Assembly (NCBI RefSeq): GCF_000178835.2
Contig: NC_015275.1
Coordinates: 3,059,001-3,123,000, forward strand
Source: Cellulosilyticum lentocellum DSM 5427
GTDB lineage: Bacteria; Bacillota; Clostridia; Lachnospirales; Cellulosilyticaceae
Length of the DNA stretch: 64,000 nucleotides
Direction of reading: 5' to 3'
The notes beneath the pieces were generated by a model. That model was not told the DNA's origin, made no database searches, and saw only the letters and a program-made list of their open reading frames with translations. This document shows positions 39,779 through 50,319 of this stretch, one piece after another. Both the position numbers and the translations under genes were made by a program. The first letter of the stretch is position 1. Each line of letters starts with the position of its first letter.

Positions 39779-41602
39779 CTATTTTTTGCTTCTTGCTGCT
39801 CTTGTTCTTTCACCTTCATCAAGAATCTTCTTACGAAGTCTGATTGCATCTGGTGTTACTTCTACTAATTCATCATCTTCAATAAATTCTAGCGCTTCTT
39901 CAAGTGTGAAGAGTCTTGGTGGTGATAAACGAATGGCATCATCTGCACCTGATGAACGTGTATTAGTCATTTTTTTGTTTTTACATGGGTTAACTGTCAT
40001 GTCTTCACGACGGTTATTTTGTCCGATAATCATACCAGAGTAAACATCTACACCTGGTTTTACGAAAAGTGTTCCTCGATCTTCTAATGAGTTAAGCGCA
40101 TATCCCATAGTTGTCCCTTGTTCTTGTGCAATAAGAGCCCCATTTGCTCTTCTTGGTAATTCTCCTACGTATTCTGTATAGCCTTCAATACGTCTTACCA
40201 TGGTTGCTTCACCTCTTGAATCAGTGATAAGCTCACTTCTAAATCCAAGAAGGGCACGAGTTGTACAAAGGTACTCAATACGAATATGGCCATTTTCTGG
40301 CTCCATACTTTGCATCATACCTTTACGAAGGTTCAGTTTACTAATAACTGTACCTGAATACTCATCTGGTACTGAAATCACAACACGTTCTACTGGCTCT
40401 ACTAAGGTACCATTTTCGTCTTTGTGCATAATAACCTCTGGCTTAGATACGCCAAGTTCGTAGCCTTCACGTCTCATGTTTTCAATAAGAACAGATAAGT
40501 GAAGTTCTCCACGTCCTGATACACGGTAGCCATCTGTTGTATCCATAGGTTCAACTTTAAGACCTACATTAATTTCTGTTTCTTTTTCAAGACGATCTTT
40601 GATATGTCTAGTTGTAACAAATTTACCACTTTGACCAGCAAAAGGAGAATTGTTTACAAGGAAGTTCATAGAAAGTGTAGGTTCTTCTATATGAATTGGT
40701 GTCATAGGATCTACTTTACCAATTTCACCAATAGTCTCACCAATTGAAATATCTGTGATACCAGCAATAACAACGATATCTCCACTAGTTGCTTCTGGCA
40801 CTGCCACTTGTTTAAGACCTTGGTATACCATCACTTTTGATACTTTAGCTGTTCTGATTTTACCATCGTTATCAGCAATCTCCACTGTTTGGCCTTCTTT
40901 TACTTTACCTTTATAAATACGTCCAATACCAAGACGTCCTACGAAGTTGTCATAAGAAAGGGCACTGATTTGTAATTGAAGTGGTGCTTCATCATCTTTT
41001 GGATATTCTCCAACACGTTCAACGATTGTTTCAAGAAGAGGTTTAATATCTTGTCCTTCTTCTTCAAGTTCATATTGCATAATACCTTGTTTACCAATTC
41101 CATAAAGAATAGGGAAATCAAGTTGTTCATCATTAGCTTGAAGATCTACGAACAAGTCAAAAGTCATATCCACAACTTCTTCCGCTCTATGATTTGGTTT
41201 ATCTATTTTATTAATAACAAGAATAGGTTTAAGTCCTAATTCTAATGATTTTTGAAGAACGAAACGTGTTTGTGGCATTGGCCCTTCAATAGAATCTACT
41301 AAAAGAATAACCGTATCTACTGTACGAATAACACGTTCTACCTCTGAAGAGAAGTCACTATGTCCTGGTGTATCTACGATATTAATTTTATAATCTCCGT
41401 ACATAATGGAACAGTTTTTAGAATAAATAGTAATACCTCTTTCTCTCTCAAGGTCATTACTATCCATAATACAATCTACATGTTCCTCATTGGCTCTAAA
41501 AACACCACTTTGATTTAAAAAGGCATCTACTAAGGTAGATTTACCTGCATCAACGTGGGCAATAACTGCTATATTGATAATCTTCATATCACTCATCGTC
41601 AT
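39779..41602 (-). CDS. typA: ribosome-associated translational GTPase TypA/BipA
   Basis: Elongation-factor-like GTPase involved in ribosome assembly and stress growth. I set the start at ATG 41602 ([18 protein letters not shown]), behind GGAAAGCGAGAA. A longer frame to 41686 overlaps a promoter at 41635-41663 and is not used. The product of about 607 residues has the G1 motif [10 protein letters not shown], switch region ERERGITI, G3 DTPGHSDF, G4 NKIDKP, EF-G-like domains III and V, and the TypA-specific C-terminus ([65 protein letters not shown]). Confidence 0.97.
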   Translation of the reverse strand: MTMSDMKIINIAVIAHVDAGKSTLVDAFLNQSGVFRANEEHVDCIMDSNDLERERGITIYSKNCSIMYGDYKINIVDTPGHSDFSSEVERVIRTVDTVILLVDSIEGPMPQTRFVLQKSLELGLKPILVINKIDKPNHRAEEVVDMTFDLFVDLQANDEQLDFPILYGIGKQGIMQYELEEEGQDIKPLLETIVERVGEYPKDDEAPLQLQISALSYDNFVGRLGIGRIYKGKVKEGQTVEIADNDGKIRTAKVSKVMVYQGLKQVAVPEATSGDIVVIAGITDISIGETIGEIGKVDPMTPIHIEEPTLSMNFLVNNSPFAGQSGKFVTTRHIKDRLEKETEINVGLKVEPMDTTDGYRVSGRGELHLSVLIENMRREGYELGVSKPEVIMHKDENGTLVEPVERVVISVPDEYSGTVISKLNLRKGMMQSMEPENGHIRIEYLCTTRALLGFRSELITDSRGEATMVRRIEGYTEYVGELPRRANGALIAQEQGTTMGYALNSLEDRGTLFVKPGVDVYSGMIIGQNNRREDMTVNPCKNKKMTNTRSSGADDAIRLSPPRLFTLEEALEFIEDDELVEVTPDAIRLRKKILDEGERTRAARSKK

Positions 41603-41634
41603 TTCTCGCTTTCCGTAATTTCTCACAATGATAT

Positions 41635-41663
41635 ATTGTAGCACAGCTTTCGGCATGATACAA
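41635..41663 (-). promoter_or_regulatory. promoter of typA
   Basis: Minus strand TTGTAT (41658-41663), 17 bases, TACAAT (41635-41640), 33 bp before the chosen start. Confidence 0.65.
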
Positions 41664-41907
41664 CATTTAATATTAGTAAGCCACATCTAAAGCTTATTTA
41701 TACTGTCGAAACTCGCTAAAATTTAGCATAGCACACTTCTCTTTGAAAACCTATTCTCACATTTCACCATATCTACCTAAATTCTCTCTTACAATTAGTA
41801 ATTTTAAACAAAATCCTCTTTATTATTATTATTGTTTCGTTAAAAAATATTTCTATTTTATCTAAACTATTATATAATATATAGAATGAATAAGAAGGAG
41901 GTCTATT

Positions 41908-42732
41908 ATGACTCAAGAAATTCTCTATGTCTGTGAAGAAATTCACCCTACTATTACAAAAAAATTTTTGCAGTCTCCTGTTCATGTTCATGATCATCCA
42001 GAACTTTCTATTATCTTAAGTGGTGAAGCTGTTTATTCCATTAAAGATAAAACATATATTATACGTAAAGGTGAACTAGTACTTTTTAATCCTAATGTTT
42101 CCCATAGTGTTTATTTATCACCTCAAACGCAATATAAGGATTTACATATTGGCTATAGCAAGCTCACAGAAAGTGTTATGGACTATTTTGAAAAAACAGG
42201 AAATGATTTCATTATTTTAAAGCTCAGTAGCGAGAAAAAATATTTTTATTCTCTTTGCGAAGAACTTTTACAAGAATATCGCCTAAGAAAAAAAGACTGT
42301 CGTACTATGATTCACGCCTTAGCAACCCAGCTTCTCGTACTTATTTATCGTGAACTTGTAAAAGAAGGCGTGGCCCCTTCTGAGCATTTATGCAATATGG
42401 GATATCCTGACAAACGTAAGGTAGTCGAATTCATTACTCATTATATTAATGAAAACTATATGAATGAAATTTCCTTAGACATGTTTGCTAAAGATATGTA
42501 TTTAAGCCAAGTTTATATTTCTAAAATCTTTAAAGAAGAAACTGGTAGTTCTCCTATTAACTATCTGATTAAAACAAGACTCTCTAAGGCCAAAGAATTA
42601 TTAGAAGAGCAAGACCTTCCTATTAAAGTAGTATCGGGTCAGGTGGGTTATGAAGATGCTTATCACTTTAGTAAGCTCTTTAAAAAATATTATGGGTATG
42701 CCCCATCTGCATTAAAGCGTCATAAAAATTAG
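41908..42732 (+). CDS. AraC-family transcriptional regulator with cupin sensor domain
   Basis: The 274-residue product has an N-terminal cupin-type domain (about 10-110: HVHDHPELSIILSGEAVYSIKDKTYIIRKGELVLFNPNVSH), which usually binds a sugar or other small ligand. A C-terminal pair of helix-turn-helix motifs follows (about 170-270: ISLDMFAKDMYLSQVYISKIFKEETGSSPINYLIKTRLSKAKELL and IKVVSGQVGYEDAYHFSKLFKKYYGYAPSALK). Start ATG at 41908 follows AAGAAGGAGGTCTATT. It is a plus-strand gene next to the plant-polysaccharide cluster, which it may regulate, although no operator evidence was found. It shares a bidirectional terminator with the ferredoxin gene. Confidence 0.9.
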   Translation: MTQEILYVCEEIHPTITKKFLQSPVHVHDHPELSIILSGEAVYSIKDKTYIIRKGELVLFNPNVSHSVYLSPQTQYKDLHIGYSKLTESVMDYFEKTGNDFIILKLSSEKKYFYSLCEELLQEYRLRKKDCRTMIHALATQLLVLIYRELVKEGVAPSEHLCNMGYPDKRKVVEFITHYINENYMNEISLDMFAKDMYLSQVYISKIFKEETGSSPINYLIKTRLSKAKELLEEQDLPIKVVSGQVGYEDAYHFSKLFKKYYGYAPSALKRHKN

Positions 42733-42743
42733 CATGAATATAA

Positions 42744-42787
42744 ATAAAAAGCGACTCTTATCATTAACTGATAAGAGTCGCTTTTTA
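42744..42787. terminator. bidirectional terminator between the AraC regulator and ferredoxin genes
   Basis: AAAAAGCGACTCTTATCA pairs perfectly with TGATAAGAGTCGCTTTTT around a 5-base loop. Confidence 0.9.
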
Positions 42788-42822
42788 TTTATATTCATTT
42801 CACTTATTGATGCTCGTTTAGA

Positions 42823-42996
42823 TTATGCTTCTGGATTTGGAGCTCCTACTGGACAAACACCTGCACATGCACCACATTCAATACATTCATCAGCATTGAT
42901 TACGTAAATGCTATCTCCTTCAGAAATACAGCTTACTGGACATTCAGCAGCACATGCACCACAACTAATACAATCTTCATTAATAATATATGCCAT
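42823..42996 (-). CDS. 2[4Fe-4S] clostridial-type ferredoxin
   Basis: A 57-residue electron carrier of low potential; in clostridia it links pyruvate:ferredoxin oxidoreductase to hydrogenase and other enzymes. The two cluster motifs are CISCGACAAECP (Cys9, 12, 15 and 19) and CIECGACAGVCP (Cys38, 41, 44 and 48), with the pseudo-twofold repeat typical of the family. An extra Cys at position 23 (PVSCIS) replaces the usual Ala of PVNAIS. Start ATG at 42996 after TTGGGAGGTAAAAGTT; stop at 42823. It has its own promoter at 43037-43065 and is monocistronic. Confidence 0.95.
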   Translation of the reverse strand: MAYIINEDCISCGACAAECPVSCISEGDSIYVINADECIECGACAGVCPVGAPNPEA

Positions 42997-43036
42997 AACT
43001 TTTACCTCCCAATATGTTTAAAGTTACTTCAAATTT

Positions 43037-43065
43037 ATGATACTATTATTGTGATAGCCTGTCAA
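43037..43065 (-). promoter_or_regulatory. promoter of the ferredoxin gene
   Basis: Minus strand TTGACA (43060-43065), 17 bases, TATCAT (43037-43042). Confidence 0.85.
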
Positions 43066-43101
43066 GATTTTACCTGTGATTAAATATACCCTTTATGCAA
43101 T

Positions 43102-43119
43102 TTTAACAATATTGTTAAA
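43102..43119. promoter_or_regulatory. perfect 18-bp palindrome, possible operator
   Basis: TTTAACAATATTGTTAAA lies between the GH5 terminator and the ferredoxin promoter, about 37 bp upstream of its -35 box. It could bind a dimeric regulator. It is not the Rex order (TTGTTAA...TTAACAA) but its reverse arrangement. Confidence 0.35.
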
Positions 43120-43120
43120 T

Positions 43121-43152
43121 AAACTCCATTTTCCAGTTAAAGCATGGAGTTT
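43121..43152 (-). terminator. terminator of the GH5 gene
   Basis: AAACTCCAT (43121-43129) pairs with ATGGAGTTT (43144-43152). It is followed on the minus strand by ATTTAAC, a modest T-tract. Confidence 0.65.
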
Positions 43153-43224
43153 CTTCATTTTTAATACCTCTTCTTACCTATTTAATTAATTTCATATGTT
43201 CCTAAAATCACCATTTATTATCAG

Positions 43225-44694
43225 CTACTTAAGTGTTTGCCCTGTAACAGTTACTTGAGCTGGGCCACTTCCAAGGTTACAACCAAAAGTATAGCTTTCT
43301 CCTGCTGCTAAATGAGGCTGCCAATCTGGATTAGCAATGGTGTACGTATTCCCTACTTGGCTTACAAGTGTTGCACTCCAAAGTGATGTAATAGGACGAT
43401 CTAAGGTAAAGGTACAAGTCCATCCATTTAATGCTTTTCCTGTTAAATTCGTCACTGTAATATTAGCTGTTGCTCCTGAAGTCCAATCTGATACGATTTG
43501 CACTTTAATCATATCACCTGCTTGTGGTGTCTCAGGAGTTGTAGGTGTTTCTGTTCCACCTCCAGGTACTGCTGAACCTGCATATTTAATAACAGCGTCT
43601 GCCACACTCTTTCTCGTCCAGCTACATGAATTACGATCTAATAAGCCAAAAGATTCTCCATCATTTTTATGATAGTTATTATCCCACCATACACATTTGA
43701 TACCATATTGAGTTGCAAGACTTACATAGTCTTTTACCCATTTTACTACTTCACTTTCATTATTCTTATGTACTGCACCAAATTCTGTGATGATAACTGT
43801 TACCCCTTTACTTATAAGTGAGGTATTTAGATTATTCATGAGATATTCTATATCAGATTTTCCTGAGCCGTCCCAAGTCGTACGGGCCCAACTTGGGTTA
43901 CCTTCTGGCCTAAATGTAAAGCCATATGGCGTATAAGCATGAATGGCAACCATAATGTTTTTATCACTAGGAATTTTAAAACCAGAAAGACCATTTGGAT
44001 CTCCATTATTGCCATAAGGACAGATAATAAGACATCTTTTTGCATTATTGCCCCCCGTTTTTCGTACTGCATCAATAAATGCTTGATTTAAAACATTAAC
44101 GGCAGCTCTACCATCTGCATCCCCACCACTCCATTCATTACTACTTCCAACAATCCTTGGTTCATTCATGCCTTCAAAAAGTAAGTGATCTCCATAGGCT
44201 TTGAATCTTTCTGCAATTTGAGTCCAAATAGCTACCAGTTGTTTCTGAGAAGCATCAAGCGTTGCTGATTGAGGTTTTAACCAAGATGTTTCATGATGTG
44301 TATCAAGTAGCACATACATGCCATCTGCCATAGCATAGTCCACCACTTCTTGTACACGATTCATCCAAGCTGTATCTATCGTGTAGTTAGGTGCACTTCC
44401 TACATGTTCTCCCCATGAAACAGGAATTCTAATCGTATTAAATCCTTCATTTTTTACAGCATCAATCATGGCTTTGGTTGTTTTAGGATTTCCCCAATAA
44501 GTTTCATTATTTAATGAATAAGTACCATATGCATCTAATGAGTTTCCTAAGTTCCATCCTGCTGTCATTTCTTTTGCAATTGCAGCAGGCGTAATGTCCC
44601 TCATTGTTCCACGTACATCAGCTGCAGAAACAGCCGTTCCTCCACCTACCAGCAAACATAGGCCCATAAATATACTTAACAACTTCTTTTTCAT
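43225..44694 (-). CDS. secreted GH5 endoglucanase with C-terminal CBM2
   Basis: Hydrolyses beta-1,4-glucan outside the cell. Start at ATG 44694 (MKKKLLSIFM), after GAAGGAGGCAAAAAA. The 489-residue protein has a signal peptide (1-25), a GH5 barrel (about 30-365) with MTAGWNLGNSLDAYG, TIRIPVSWGEHVG, YVLLDTHHETSW, the acid/base Glu in LLFEGMNEPRIV and the nucleophile Glu in VIITEFGAVH. A PGGGTETPTTPETPQ linker and a family-2-type cellulose-binding module (about 395-489: TVTNLTGKALNGWTCTFTLD, IANPDWQPHLAAGESYTFG) follow. No dockerin, so it acts as a free enzyme. The module is nearly identical to that of the next gene, including at DNA level. Confidence 0.94.
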   Translation of the reverse strand: MKKKLLSIFMGLCLLVGGGTAVSAADVRGTMRDITPAAIAKEMTAGWNLGNSLDAYGTYSLNNETYWGNPKTTKAMIDAVKNEGFNTIRIPVSWGEHVGSAPNYTIDTAWMNRVQEVVDYAMADGMYVLLDTHHETSWLKPQSATLDASQKQLVAIWTQIAERFKAYGDHLLFEGMNEPRIVGSSNEWSGGDADGRAAVNVLNQAFIDAVRKTGGNNAKRCLIICPYGNNGDPNGLSGFKIPSDKNIMVAIHAYTPYGFTFRPEGNPSWARTTWDGSGKSDIEYLMNNLNTSLISKGVTVIITEFGAVHKNNESEVVKWVKDYVSLATQYGIKCVWWDNNYHKNDGESFGLLDRNSCSWTRKSVADAVIKYAGSAVPGGGTETPTTPETPQAGDMIKVQIVSDWTSGATANITVTNLTGKALNGWTCTFTLDRPITSLWSATLVSQVGNTYTIANPDWQPHLAAGESYTFGCNLGSGPAQVTVTGQTLK

Positions 44695-44772
44695 TTTTTT
44701 GCCTCCTTCTGCCATTTCATTTTACTTGTAATCTTCTTTATTGCTTCGTCATTCCTTTGTTTCTTATCCTGC

Positions 44773-46782
44773 TTATTTTAAAGAAGCATTGGTAGCTGTT
44801 ACAGTTGCTGGACCACTGCCAAGGTTACAGCCAAAAGTATAGCTTTCTCCTGCTGCTAAATTAGGCTGCCAATCTGGATTAGCAATCGTATAGGTATTAC
44901 CTACTTGGTTTACAAGTGTTGCACTCCAAAGTGATGCAATAGGACGATCTAAGGTAAAGGTACATGTCCATCCATTTAATGCTTTTCCTGTTAAATTCGT
45001 CACTGTAATATTAGCTGTTGCTCCTGAAGTCCAATCTGATACAATTTGTACTTTAATCATATCACCTGTTTGTGGCACTTCTGGTTCAGTTGGTGTTTCT
45101 GGCGTACTTCCACCCGGGGCTGAGCAAGATTCAAATAGCCATGTTTGATTGGTAGCACCATAGTAAGCATAAGCCTGAACATTAGCACCATCTGTTGTAG
45201 CTTTATTAGATACATCTAATCCTCTAATATCAGTTGTACATTTTAAAACAATACCGTAAACGCCACTTTGTGATGTAGGCAATACTTTAAATAATTGCGC
45301 ACTTGTATTATTGGCTTCATAGGTTTGGATGTTAGTACCATTTTCATCTTTGCCATAGGCAACATCTAACATATAGCCATTACCATTTTTAAGTGTCACA
45401 TAACCCTCACCCTTGTTGACAAGTTGCCATTTTTGTCCTGCAACGCCTGAGCCTGTACCAATTTCTACGTTTTGGCCATTTGCACCTACATTATCTTTTA
45501 CCTGAAGGTATTTTTGTGCATTCACATTTTTAATGTAATACCAGCCATCCTTTAATGTGGCATAATTTGAATTTGGAGTTGGTGTTGGAGTTGGTGTTGG
45601 TGTTGGGTTAACTTGGCTTCCTGAATCTGTATAAGCTTTAAGCACAGAATAGTAAGATGCTTTTGGTGTTCCACCAACAGTCTTATATAGTAATGGATTG
45701 TCTTTTGAAATCCATGAATTACTATCTGCAAGTCCCCAGAAGGTAATACCTGTAATATTAGAACCAGATTTTTTAGCTTTGATTAATTCTGAAAAGAGAT
45801 TATAGCAATAATCTGCTTGAACCTGATCAGAAGTATTAGCAATATCTAGCTCTGTAATTTGAATTTCAAATCCTGCATTTGTAAACTTCTTTACAGCATC
45901 CATGTAATAAGATACACTTGGAAAATTCGTTCCAACATGTGACTGCATACCTACACCATTGCAAATTTTCTTATCACTATTGATGAACTTAACTAATTCA
46001 ACAATTTTATCAGACACCATATATGTATTGTAATCATTATAGAATAGACTTACAGAATTTGTGAGTCCACGTTCAACAAGTACCTGATTGGCAAATTGAA
46101 ATGCTTTTTTAACAAAACTTGCTTTTGTATTTACCGGACCATAAATTTGTATCCAACCTGATTTAGAATCTGCATGTAAGTACTCATTAACAACATCCCA
46201 TGCATAAACAACACTTCCATATTTGCTTGAATAGACATGATTCATATAAGACTTAACATAAAATTCTAAACGTGCATCCATGACTGCTTGACTGACATAG
46301 CTACCATTTTTGCTATAACCACTTCTGAAATACCAATCTGGTGTTTGTGCATGCCATACTAAAGTATGTGCACGTAATGCTATACCATTTTCATAACAGG
46401 TTTTTAAAACATTATCTACTTGATTAAAATTAAGTTTTGGCACTGTACTTTCTGTATAATTACTTGGGATATAGTATCCTAAGGCCTTAGCTTGTGCTAC
46501 AGAAATCAAAGTAGGTGACCAATTACTTAAAATATAATCTGGCTTCATTTCATTTCCTATAGTTGTACTATTGTACTCTTTCTTTAAAGCATTAAATGCA
46601 TTAGCATTATATAACTCATCATAAACAACTGAAGCCCCTATTTTACCAAATAATTGTCCATATGTATTTAAGAGTGTCGTATCAGTTGCTGCTGCATTTA
46701 CTGCATTACTAGTTCCCATCGTCAATATCATCATCAAGGCTAAAAACAAGGATACTACTTTACTGTGCTTTTTAATAAACAT
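44773..46782 (-). CDS. secreted GH10 xylanase with CBM13 and CBM2 modules
   Basis: Endo-beta-1,4-xylanase. Start at ATG 46782 (MFIKKHSKVV), nine bases after AGGAG. The 669-residue protein has a signal peptide (1-30) and a GH10 barrel (about 35-385) with IGNEMKPDYI, LRAHTLVWHAQTPDWYF, the acid/base Glu in YAWDVVNEYL and the nucleophile Glu in IQITELDI. After a PTPTPTPTPTP linker come a ricin-type CBM13 (about 395-540: YLQVKDNVGANGQNVEI, QKWQLVNKG), a second linker and a CBM2 (about 570-669). Its gap to the GH5 gene has no terminator, so the two are probably co-transcribed. Confidence 0.95.
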   Translation of the reverse strand: MFIKKHSKVVSLFLALMMILTMGTSNAVNAAATDTTLLNTYGQLFGKIGASVVYDELYNANAFNALKKEYNSTTIGNEMKPDYILSNWSPTLISVAQAKALGYYIPSNYTESTVPKLNFNQVDNVLKTCYENGIALRAHTLVWHAQTPDWYFRSGYSKNGSYVSQAVMDARLEFYVKSYMNHVYSSKYGSVVYAWDVVNEYLHADSKSGWIQIYGPVNTKASFVKKAFQFANQVLVERGLTNSVSLFYNDYNTYMVSDKIVELVKFINSDKKICNGVGMQSHVGTNFPSVSYYMDAVKKFTNAGFEIQITELDIANTSDQVQADYCYNLFSELIKAKKSGSNITGITFWGLADSNSWISKDNPLLYKTVGGTPKASYYSVLKAYTDSGSQVNPTPTPTPTPTPNSNYATLKDGWYYIKNVNAQKYLQVKDNVGANGQNVEIGTGSGVAGQKWQLVNKGEGYVTLKNGNGYMLDVAYGKDENGTNIQTYEANNTSAQLFKVLPTSQSGVYGIVLKCTTDIRGLDVSNKATTDGANVQAYAYYGATNQTWLFESCSAPGGSTPETPTEPEVPQTGDMIKVQIVSDWTSGATANITVTNLTGKALNGWTCTFTLDRPIASLWSATLVNQVGNTYTIANPDWQPNLAAGESYTFGCNLGSGPATVTATNASLK

Positions 46783-46822
46783 AAAATCCATCTCCTATCG
46801 TTTTCATAATATAAATCATCCA

Positions 46823-48745
<1,923 letters not shown>

Positions 48746-48807
48746 ATCATTGTACCGACCCCCAAAAGTTAGACCAAAAATCTAACGATTGGGAGGTCGG
48801 TATTTTT

Positions 48808-49386
48808 ATGACAAAACATAGTTTTGAGTTTAAAAAGAAAGTGGTTTTAGAATACCTAAACGGTGAAGGTGGAACACCTTATCTTTCAACAAAGTATGGA
48901 TTAGGCTCTAATTCACAATTACGCAAATGGATTAATGCATACAAGGAATTCGGAGATGCAGGATTAATGCGTTCAAGAAAAAAAGAATATTACTCTTTTG
49001 ATTATAAACTTCATGTTGTAGAATTATATTTAACAAGTGAGGTTTCGTATCAAGAATTAGCTATTCAAGAAGGAATTAATAACCCAGCATTGATTTGTAA
49101 CTGGGTAAATAGATTCCAAGTGGCAGGTCTTGATGCTCTAAGACCTCATAAGAAAGGTCGGAGAAAAACATTGGAAAAGACTAACTCAAAAGATGTCACG
49201 CAACTTACAAAAGATTTTACAGTAGATACGAGCATGGAACATGTACGAGAATTAGAAGATGAATTACTTAAACTTCGAATAGAGAATGCCTTTTTAAAAG
49301 AACTGAGGAGACTGCGTTTAGAGGACGAAGCAAAAACGAGAGACTTGCTAGGGTCATCAACAGTCTCCGAAGACAATTCAAACTAA
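48808..49386 (+). CDS. IS3-family transposase OrfA
   Basis: The 192-residue product carries two helix-turn-helix domains (about 1-60 and 60-115; KKVVLEYLNGEGG, LSTKYGLGSNSQLRKWINAYK, VSYQELAIQEGINNPALICNWVNRF) that bind the terminal repeats. A leucine-zipper region follows (about 145-175, VRELEDELLKLRIENAFLKEL). This double-HTH OrfA is typical of the IS150 group. The frame overlaps an upstream extension of OrfB. A GCAAAAACG stretch at about 49330 could allow -1 slippage to make the OrfAB fusion, as known for IS3 elements. Start ATG follows TGGGAGGTCGGTATTTTT. Confidence 0.92.
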   Translation: MTKHSFEFKKKVVLEYLNGEGGTPYLSTKYGLGSNSQLRKWINAYKEFGDAGLMRSRKKEYYSFDYKLHVVELYLTSEVSYQELAIQEGINNPALICNWVNRFQVAGLDALRPHKKGRRKTLEKTNSKDVTQLTKDFTVDTSMEHVRELEDELLKLRIENAFLKELRRLRLEDEAKTRDLLGSSTVSEDNSN

Positions 49387-49409
49387 AAGACCTTCTCTCG
49401 TACAGTCAA

Positions 49410-50228
49410 ATGCCTAAGGCTACATATATGTATTGGCAAAAGCGTTTTAATAAAGAAAATCCAAACAAAGAAATTGAGGATAAGATTTTAGAAATACATA
49501 AAAATAATAAGAACTATGGATATAGAAGAATGTGTGGAGAACTTCGGAATCAAGGATATATAGTAAACAAGAAGAAGGTTCAAAGAATTATGCAGAAGTT
49601 CAACCTTCAGGTTACATCATTTACTAGAAAAAGTCGAAAATACAGTTCCTACAAAGGCAAAGTTGGAACTGTCGCACCAAATAGAATTAGAAGACGTTTT
49701 AACACGAATATACCTCATCAGAAGATAACAACTGACACAACAGAATTTAAATATTATGAGATTGATAATAAGGGTCATATGACTACGCATAAGCTTTATT
49801 TAGATCCCTTTATGGATATGTGTAGTGGTGAAATAATGAGCTTTGAAATGGGTAGACAACCATCGGCTCAGAATGTTATGAAGGCTTTAGAAAAAGCAAT
49901 AGAGATTACTTCTGATTGTCCATATCGTAGAACTTTTCATTCAGATCAAGGGTGGGCTTATCAAATGAAAGCCTATTCAAACAGACTGAAAGAAGAAAAA
50001 ATATTTCAAAGCATGTCAAGAAAAGGAAACTGTCATGATAATTCAGTAATGGAGAATTTTTTTGGTTTGCTGAAACAAGAAATCTATTATGGTGTTGTGT
50101 ATTATAGTTATGAGGAATTAAAATCAGCAATAGAACGATATATAAAGTATTACAATGAAAAAAGAATAAAGCAAAAACTAGACTGGCTCAGTCCTGTGCA
50201 ATACAGAATTAGCCTCTTAGCAGCATAA
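49410..50228 (+). CDS. IS3-family transposase OrfB (DDE integrase)
   Basis: The 272 residues counted from ATG 49410 probably form the C-terminal part of an OrfAB fusion, because the open frame extends upstream to the OrfA overlap (NERLARVINSLRRQFKLKDL). It has the HTH_21-type region (KNNKNYGYRRMCGELRNQGYIVNKKKVQRIM) and an rve catalytic core: first Asp in ITTDTTEF, second Asp in FHSDQGWAYQ and Glu in NSVMENFFGLLKQE. A C-terminal YNEKRIKQKLDWLSPVQYR motif is typical of the family. All catalytic residues are present. A 10-bp hairpin (50233-50262) follows the stop. Confidence 0.93.
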   Translation: MPKATYMYWQKRFNKENPNKEIEDKILEIHKNNKNYGYRRMCGELRNQGYIVNKKKVQRIMQKFNLQVTSFTRKSRKYSSYKGKVGTVAPNRIRRRFNTNIPHQKITTDTTEFKYYEIDNKGHMTTHKLYLDPFMDMCSGEIMSFEMGRQPSAQNVMKALEKAIEITSDCPYRRTFHSDQGWAYQMKAYSNRLKEEKIFQSMSRKGNCHDNSVMENFFGLLKQEIYYGVVYYSYEELKSAIERYIKYYNEKRIKQKLDWLSPVQYRISLLAA

Positions 50229-50298
50229 AAATGCGTAACAGACTTATCAAAAATCTGTTACGCAATAAAAGTCTAACTTTTTGGGGTCACATCACATT

Positions 50299-50317
50299 TC
50301 ATTAGTAGCTTTTTTAT
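50299..50317. terminator. right arm of the topB terminator, split from its left arm by the IS
   Basis: TTCATTAGTAGCTTTTTT here is the complement of AAAAAAGCTACTAATGAA at about 48724-48741. Before the insertion these formed an 18-bp stem with a loop of about 12 bases directly behind the topB stop codon. With 1.5 kb now in the loop, termination of topB is probably lost or weakened. Confidence 0.75.
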
Positions 50318-50319
50318 CA

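Larger units (their letters stand above)
48746..50294 (+). mobile_element. complete IS3-family insertion sequence (IS150-like), inserted in a terminator
   Basis: The element spans 48750-50290, flanked by a 4-bp ATCA target duplication (48746-48749 and 50291-50294). Imperfect terminal inverted repeats are GACCCCCAAAAGTTAGAC (48757-48774) and, inverted, GACCCCAAAAAGTTAGAC (50271-50288). It encodes OrfA and, in the -1 frame, the DDE transposase OrfB. Outside the element the flanks are complementary: AAAAAAGCTACTAATGAA on the left and TTCATTAGTAGCTTTTTT on the right, so it sits in the loop of a Rho-independent terminator. Both frames are intact and the ends are clean, so the insertion looks recent. 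Confidence 0.92.

Noticed and set aside
41603-41686. Longer typA start with 28 extra residues
   Set aside because: A TTGTAT-17-TACAAT promoter lies inside the extension and the family begins at the [13 protein letters not shown] region.
45581-45605. Short tandem repeat GGAGTTGGTGTT
   Set aside because: It encodes the Pro-Thr linker of the xylanase and is not a satellite or CRISPR.
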